Assembly (NCBI RefSeq): GCF_019599465.1
Contig: NZ_RKLR01000003.1
Coordinates: forward strand, 186,001 to 250,000
Origin: Haloarcula rubra
GTDB lineage: Archaea; Halobacteriota; Halobacteria; Halobacteriales; Haloarculaceae
Length of the DNA: 64,000 nt
Direction: 5' to 3'
The notes beneath the pieces are model-generated. The model did not search any database and had not been told where the DNA came from. It saw nothing but the letters and a program-made list of their open reading frames with translations. Numbering within the stretch: position 1 is the first letter of the stretch; each line of letters starts with the position of its first letter. Below, in pieces: positions 59,759-64,000 of this stretch. The translations under genes and the position numbers were made by a program.

Positions 59759-60757
59759 ATGGCTACGACGACCCAAGAACCGGAAGACAGCGACGGACCG
59801 CTCGCACGGTGGACGCAGGGAGCCATCCAGAACCCGGAGAGAGTGTACCGGGCGCTGTTCTACGCAGCGATGGTGTTCTTCCTCGTCACGACGCTGTTCC
59901 CGTTCTACTGGCTCGCCGTTCTCGCGGTGACGCCCGAAGGGAACCTGCTGGCCGGGAGTTTCCTCCCGACCGTCAACCTGTTCGGCGTCAGCGGGACCTT
60001 CCCGCTGCCGGTCCCGAAAGGGTTCAACCCCGCGGCGTTCGTCACGGTGTTCGAACAGGTGCCGTTCCACCTCTACATGCTGAACAGTTTCGCGCTGGCC
60101 GTCACGACGACGGTCATCGTCCTGTTCGTCGCGAGTCTGGCTGGCTACGTGTTCGGTCGACTCCGCTTCCCCGGCCGCGCACTGCTGATGCTGGGCATCC
60201 TCGCGATCAGCTACTTCCCGCCCGCCGCGTTCGTCATCCCGCTGTTCCAGGCGTTCGCCGGGAACGAGGCCATCACCATCCCGTTCACGAGCATCCCGCT
60301 GTTCACGCCGCCGCGCCTGCTGAACACGCCGGGGTCGATGGTGCTGCCGTTCAGCGCGCTGTTCATGCCGCTGTCCATCTTCATCCTGACGACGTTCTAC
60401 GGGCAGATTCCGGACGGTCTGGAGGACGCCGCCCGTGTCGAAGGGACCACGCGACTGGGTGCGCTGTTCCGGGTCATCATGCCGCTGTCGGCACCCGGTG
60501 TGGCGACGGCATCCGTGCTAACCTTTATCGCGGTGTACAACGAGTACTTCTTCAGTTCCATCATGGCGACGTCGCCTGAGGCGGCGAAGTGGTCGCCCAT
60601 CGTCGGTGGGATTCTGAGCTACCAGACCCAGTACACCACGCAGTTCAACCTCATGGCGGCGGCGAGCATCGTCGGGGTGCTCCCCGTCGTCATCCTCGTC
60701 ATCGTCGCACAGGAACGCATCGTCAGCGGACTGACCTCAGGCGCACTCAAGGAGTAA
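59759..60757 (+). CDS. Sugar ABC transporter permease, MalG/UgpE type
   Basis: 332 residues with six predicted spans and the EAA motif region IPDGLEDAARVEGTTRLGALFRVIMPL near residues 218-245. The start is 1 bp after the upstream permease stop. It pairs with that permease to form the channel of the sugar importer. Confidence 0.92.
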   Translation: MATTTQEPEDSDGPLARWTQGAIQNPERVYRALFYAAMVFFLVTTLFPFYWLAVLAVTPEGNLLAGSFLPTVNLFGVSGTFPLPVPKGFNPAAFVTVFEQVPFHLYMLNSFALAVTTTVIVLFVASLAGYVFGRLRFPGRALLMLGILAISYFPPAAFVIPLFQAFAGNEAITIPFTSIPLFTPPRLLNTPGSMVLPFSALFMPLSIFILTTFYGQIPDGLEDAARVEGTTRLGALFRVIMPLSAPGVATASVLTFIAVYNEYFFSSIMATSPEAAKWSPIVGGILSYQTQYTTQFNLMAAASIVGVLPVVILVIVAQERIVSGLTSGALKE

Positions 60758-60764
60758 TACAACA

Positions 60765-61961
60765 ATGGCAGGAGTCAAACTCGAACACGTCACGAAACGC
60801 TACGACGACCAGGGTGAAATCGTCACCGCGGTCGACGACATGAACCTCGACATCGACCACGGTGAGTTCATCTGCTTCGTCGGTCCCTCCGGGTGTGGGA
60901 AGTCGACGACGATGGAGACCATCGCCGGCCTCACCATCCCCAGCGAGGGCGAAGTGTACATCGGCGACCGCGAGGTGACGAACCTCCCACCGAAAGACCG
61001 GGGTATCGCGATGGTGTTCCAGAACATCGCGCTGTTCCCCCACATGGACGTCTACGACAACATCTCCTTCGGCCTGCGCCTGCGGGACTACCCGCAGGAC
61101 GAAATCGACCGGCGGGTCGAACGGGCTTCGGAAATCGTCCAGCTAGAGGGGATGTTGGACCGGATGCCCGACGAGATGTCCGGCGGTCAGCGTCAGCGTG
61201 TCGCCATCGCCCGTGCAATCGTCCGTGAACCGGACGTGTTCCTCATGGACGAGCCGCTGGCGAACCTGGACGCGAAGCTCAAGGTCCACATGCGGACCGA
61301 ACTCCAGCGCCTGCACAAGGAACTGGACACCACCATCATCTACGTCACCCACGACCAGGAGGAGGCGATGACGCTCTCTGACCGCATCGCCGTCCTCAAC
61401 AGCGGGAGTCTCCAGCAGATAGACCCGCCGCTGACCTGTTACAACGAGCCAGACAACCTGTTCGTCGCGGGCTTCATCGGGTCGCCGTCGATGAACTTCG
61501 TCTCCGGGACCGTCTCGGAGAACACCATCGAGACGCCGAACTTCTCGCTGGCGTTCGACCCCGCGACGGTCGAGGGACTCGGCGTCGGCGACGAGGTGAC
61601 CATCGGCATTCGCCCGGAAGACATCTACCCCGGCGAACTCCGGAGCGAAATCAGAGACCCGTCCTCGCTCATCTCCGCGCGGGTCGACATCCTCGAACCG
61701 ATGGGCGACGAGATATTCGCCTACATGCTGTTGGACGAGAGCGAGACGTCGATGGACCAGGAACAGACGACGAACAACCAACTCCTGATGAGCATCGAAC
61801 CGGATTCGGATATTCGGGAGGAAGAGGACATCGAGGTGGCAATCGACCGCCGCAACGTCCACATCTTCGACAGCGCGACGGGTGAGGCGCTCGTCCACAA
61901 ACTCGAGCCTGTCGACACCGGTGCCGGGGCGGCGGGCAGCGAGGCCGAATCCGACGACTGA
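60765..61961 (+). CDS. Sugar ABC transporter ATPase, MalK/UgpC type
   Basis: 398 residues. It has Walker A GPSGCGKSTT, signature MSGGQRQRVAIARAI, Walker B VFLMDEPLANLDAKL and switch His in VTHDQEEAMTLSDRI. The C-terminal regulatory TOBE domain (about 240-385, GIRPEDIYPGELRSE) has an acidic haloarchaeal insertion near 325-350. It powers the two permeases. It starts 7 bp after the second permease gene. Confidence 0.95.
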   Translation: MAGVKLEHVTKRYDDQGEIVTAVDDMNLDIDHGEFICFVGPSGCGKSTTMETIAGLTIPSEGEVYIGDREVTNLPPKDRGIAMVFQNIALFPHMDVYDNISFGLRLRDYPQDEIDRRVERASEIVQLEGMLDRMPDEMSGGQRQRVAIARAIVREPDVFLMDEPLANLDAKLKVHMRTELQRLHKELDTTIIYVTHDQEEAMTLSDRIAVLNSGSLQQIDPPLTCYNEPDNLFVAGFIGSPSMNFVSGTVSENTIETPNFSLAFDPATVEGLGVGDEVTIGIRPEDIYPGELRSEIRDPSSLISARVDILEPMGDEIFAYMLLDESETSMDQEQTTNNQLLMSIEPDSDIREEEDIEVAIDRRNVHIFDSATGEALVHKLEPVDTGAGAAGSEAESDD

Positions 61962-61969
61962 GTCCCACG

Positions 61970-62176
61970 ATGTTAGACCAGCTACCCGGACTCGTCTGGT
62001 TCAGCCTCATGCTGGTCCTGTTCTTCTTCTGGGCGTACGGCATCGGGTCGTTCGTACTGGACCTGAAGAACAAGATAATCCCGGGCATCGTCGAGTACCG
62101 GCGCGGCAGGCGTGCACAGAAGGCCAAGCAGGAACGCGAAGAAGAGCGCGAAGAACGCGAGAAGCAGTTGTACTGA
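61970..62176 (+). CDS. Small single-span membrane protein of the sugar ABC operon
   Basis: 68 residues. One hydrophobic span (about 9-30, VWFSLMLVLFFFWAYGIGSFV) is followed by a strongly charged Arg/Lys/Glu helix (42-66) that should lie in the cytoplasm. It begins 8 bp after the ATPase stop, clearly within the operon. I know no function; it could stabilise or regulate the importer. The coding call rests on position, composition and a coherent membrane-protein pattern despite the small size. Confidence 0.7.
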   Translation: MLDQLPGLVWFSLMLVLFFFWAYGIGSFVLDLKNKIIPGIVEYRRGRRAQKAKQEREEEREEREKQLY

Positions 62177-62230
62177 CCCGGGACCCTTTTCTCGTCTCGT
62201 CCGCTGTCATCCATCAGTGACAGCAGATAT

Positions 62231-63301
62231 ATGACCGACATCTCGACAGTCCGTCTCGGTTTCGTCGGACTCGGCAACATCGCCCACCTCCACTGCGACC
62301 GACTCCAGCAAGCGGGTCTCGGCGACATCGTCACTGCGGGTATGGACGTCGACCCTGACGCCCGACAGTCGTTCGCCGAGGCGTACGACGCGACGGTGTA
62401 CGAGGACCCCGCCGAGCTGTACGCGAACGTCGACGCCGTCCTCGTGACCACGCCGAACAAGTTCCACGAGGAGTACGTCGTCGGTGCGCTCGAATCGGGA
62501 CTCGACGTGTTCGTCGAGAAACCGCTCGCACACTCGCTCGCGAGCGCCGAACGTATCGCCGCGGCTGCCGCCGACGCACCGGGGTTCTGTATGGTCGGGT
62601 TCCACAATCGGTTCGCGAACCCCGTACAGGCCCTCGTCGGGTACGCCGAGGACGGGACGCTGGGCGAGGTGACACACGTCGAAGCCGACTACATCCGCCG
62701 CCGCGGCGTCCCGGGACGGGGGTCGTGGTTCACACAGCAACCCATCGCTGGCGGTGGCTCGCTCATCGACATCGGCGCACACGCCATCGACCTCTCGCTG
62801 TATCTGCTCGGCTACCCAGACGTGGTCGAAGTCTCGGGCGAGACGCGGGCCCAGTTCGGGACCGACGACGACTACGCGTACGTGACGATGTGGGGCGAAG
62901 ACCAGGGGGCAGACGAGTTCAGCGTCGACGACTCGGCGAGCGCGTTCATCCGCTGTGCCGACGGGTCGACGGTCACCCTCGAAGTGGCGTGGGCGACCAA
63001 CCGACCGGACAGCCAGCAGTACTACGTCCGGGGCGACGAGGCCGGCGCGGGGTTGGACCTCGCCGACAGCTCGCTGGAACTGTACGAGACGGCGTCGACC
63101 GGTGTGATGCACCACCGGACCAGCGAGATAGAGACTCGTGACGAGGAAGCGCACGCCATCGAACAGCAGCGGTTCGTCGAGGCTGTCGCGGCCGGCGAGC
63201 CACCGGAGACGAACACCGTCGAACAGGCGCTGACCGTCCAGCGAGTGATGGACGCCATCTACCGGTCCAGCGAGCAGGGCCGTGCGATATCGCTCGACTA
63301 G
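62231..63301 (+). CDS. Gfo/Idh/MocA-family oxidoreductase, second copy
   Basis: 356 residues. The Rossmann start is RLGFVGLGNIAHLHCDRL; FVEKPLAHSLASAERIA carries the catalytic EKP Lys, and GGSLIDIGAHAIDLSLYLLG the Asp/His pair. It is only distantly similar to the enzyme at 45387. It lies 54 bp after the small membrane gene and before glucose dehydrogenase, so it probably oxidises the imported sugar or a derivative. Confidence 0.88.
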   Translation: MTDISTVRLGFVGLGNIAHLHCDRLQQAGLGDIVTAGMDVDPDARQSFAEAYDATVYEDPAELYANVDAVLVTTPNKFHEEYVVGALESGLDVFVEKPLAHSLASAERIAAAAADAPGFCMVGFHNRFANPVQALVGYAEDGTLGEVTHVEADYIRRRGVPGRGSWFTQQPIAGGGSLIDIGAHAIDLSLYLLGYPDVVEVSGETRAQFGTDDDYAYVTMWGEDQGADEFSVDDSASAFIRCADGSTVTLEVAWATNRPDSQQYYVRGDEAGAGLDLADSSLELYETASTGVMHHRTSEIETRDEEAHAIEQQRFVEAVAAGEPPETNTVEQALTVQRVMDAIYRSSEQGRAISLD

Positions 63302-63359
63302 TCGCCGAATAATGGTGAAGAAAGACTTAATCCCGAGTACTCTCACAGTCCGGTAGGTT

Positions 63360-64000
63360 ATGAAAGCGATTGGTGTGACACGGGACGGTGACGAACCCGA
63401 GTTACTCGATATAGAGCGGCCCGAACCGGCCCACGGGGAGGCTCTCGTCAAGACTCTTCGCGTGGGCGTCGACGGCACAGACCACGAAGTTATCGCCGGG
63501 GCACATGGTGGGTACCCCGAGGGCGAGGACTACATGATTCTGGGTCACGAGGCGGTTGGTGTCGTCGAGGACCCGAACGGGACCGGACTGGAGGAGGGGC
63601 AGGTCGTCGTCCCGACGGTCCGTCGGAAACCCGACGGCGAGACGAACGAGTACTTCCGCCGCGGCGAACCGGACATGGCACCCGACGGCGAGTACTTCGA
63701 GCGCGGTATCGTGGGCGCACACGGCTACATGGCCGAGTACTTCACTTCGCCGGCCGATTTCCTCGTCCCCATCGCTGCCGACCTCGCCGAGTACGGCCTG
63801 TTCGTCGAACCCGTCTCCATCACCGAGAAGGCGAACGAGCACGCGTTCGCGACGCGCGAGCCGTTCGAGTGGCGGCCCGAGGCGGCCTGCGTGCTGGGTA
63901 ACGGCTCGCTCGGCCTGCTGACGCTGTGGATGCTGGGTCAGACGTTCGACCGAACGTACTGCGTCGGGCGCCGCGACCGACCGGACCCGACCGTCGACAT
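63360..64000 (+). CDS. gdh: Glucose 1-dehydrogenase, 3' end outside the window
   Basis: The 213 visible residues match the halophilic glucose dehydrogenase of the zinc-dependent medium-chain family. MKAIGVTRDGDEPELLDIERPEP is followed by VGVDGTDHEVIAGAHGGYPEGED and LGHEAVGVVEDP with catalytic-zinc His/Glu, while the Cys of many MDRs is Asp here (VDGTD), as is known for the Haloferax enzyme. FVEPVSITEKANEHA and the Rossmann VLGNGSLGLLTLWML follow. It oxidises glucose to gluconolactone, the first step of the Entner-Doudoroff route. A TATA-like ACTTAATC lies about 30 bp upstream. Confidence 0.93.
   Translation, partial: MKAIGVTRDGDEPELLDIERPEPAHGEALVKTLRVGVDGTDHEVIAGAHGGYPEGEDYMILGHEAVGVVEDPNGTGLEEGQVVVPTVRRKPDGETNEYFRRGEPDMAPDGEYFERGIVGAHGYMAEYFTSPADFLVPIAADLAEYGLFVEPVSITEKANEHAFATREPFEWRPEAACVLGNGSLGLLTLWMLGQTFDRTYCVGRRDRPDPTVD

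Noticed and set aside
1-64000. CRISPR arrays, rRNA or tRNA genes
   Set aside because: No regularly spaced repeats, rRNA segments or cloverleaf-like sequences were recognised by reading; a dedicated covariance search was not possible.

Overview
The window looks like a chromosomal segment of a haloarchaeon (class Halobacteria). GC is high, almost every protein is rich in Asp and Glu, and many genes are leaderless with a TATA-like element about 26 bp upstream of the start codon. Family markers are typical of the class: HTH_10 (Bat-type) and TrmB regulators, a GfcR-type phosphoribosyltransferase-fold regulator, a halophilic glucose dehydrogenase, Tat-type lipoproteins and a Cdc6/Orc1 paralogue. 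The family within Halobacteria cannot be fixed from this window. I saw no rRNA, tRNA, CRISPR array or complete insertion sequence.

Layout. 1-4307: sugar-epimerase-fold protein (cut by the window edge), LLM oxidoreductase, SDR, small lipoprotein and a haloarchaeal hypothetical. 4380-7630: a Tat lipoprotein of the branched-chain amino-acid-binding type followed by a membrane transducer that lacks the normal chemoreceptor tip. 7793-12943: KDG kinase, pyruvate kinase, ROK sugar kinase and an Orc1-like protein. 13004-22957: glycerol catabolism (glpX-like, glpK, glpABC) with a transducer/solute-binding-protein fusion embedded in it. 23116-26356: UspA and PEP carboxylase. 26596-36024: HTH_10 regulator, branched-chain-type ABC importer, KASIII-like enzyme, hydrolase and acyl-CoA ligase. 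36114-39900: NmrA protein and a large sensor kinase. 40121-44205: gluconate-type dehydratase, a signal-less sugar-binding protein and a divergent chemoreceptor. 44248-64000: a sugar island with a TIM-barrel isomerase, two Gfo/Idh enzymes, an M24-fold protein, three tandem GH13 alpha-glucosidases, GfcR, an aldo/keto reductase, TrmB, a CUT1 sugar ABC importer and glucose dehydrogenase (cut by the right edge).

Together the genes supply much of the semi-phosphorylative Entner-Doudoroff route (glucose dehydrogenase, gluconate dehydratase, KDG kinase, pyruvate kinase), disaccharide hydrolysis, sugar and glycerol uptake, and PEP carboxylation. A palindrome resembling the reported GfcR motif (core ACAACA-N2-TGTTGT) recurs at six promoters. 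It lies upstream of TATA at some genes and between TATA and the start at others, which suggests one sugar regulon with both activated and repressed members.

The most striking feature is a set of chemoreceptor/binding-protein pairs that appear to sense solutes inside the cell. One 839-aa protein joins a soluble chemoreceptor signalling domain to a complete UgpB-like (glycerol-3-phosphate-binding) domain. It has no signal peptide or membrane span and is encoded between glpK and glpABC, whose products make and consume glycerol 3-phosphate. The second set is split: a glucose-type binding protein with no signal peptide, divergent from a chemoreceptor with no sensory domain, next to gluconate dehydratase. 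This suggests cytoplasmic, metabolism-coupled taxis receptors built from ABC-type binding proteins.
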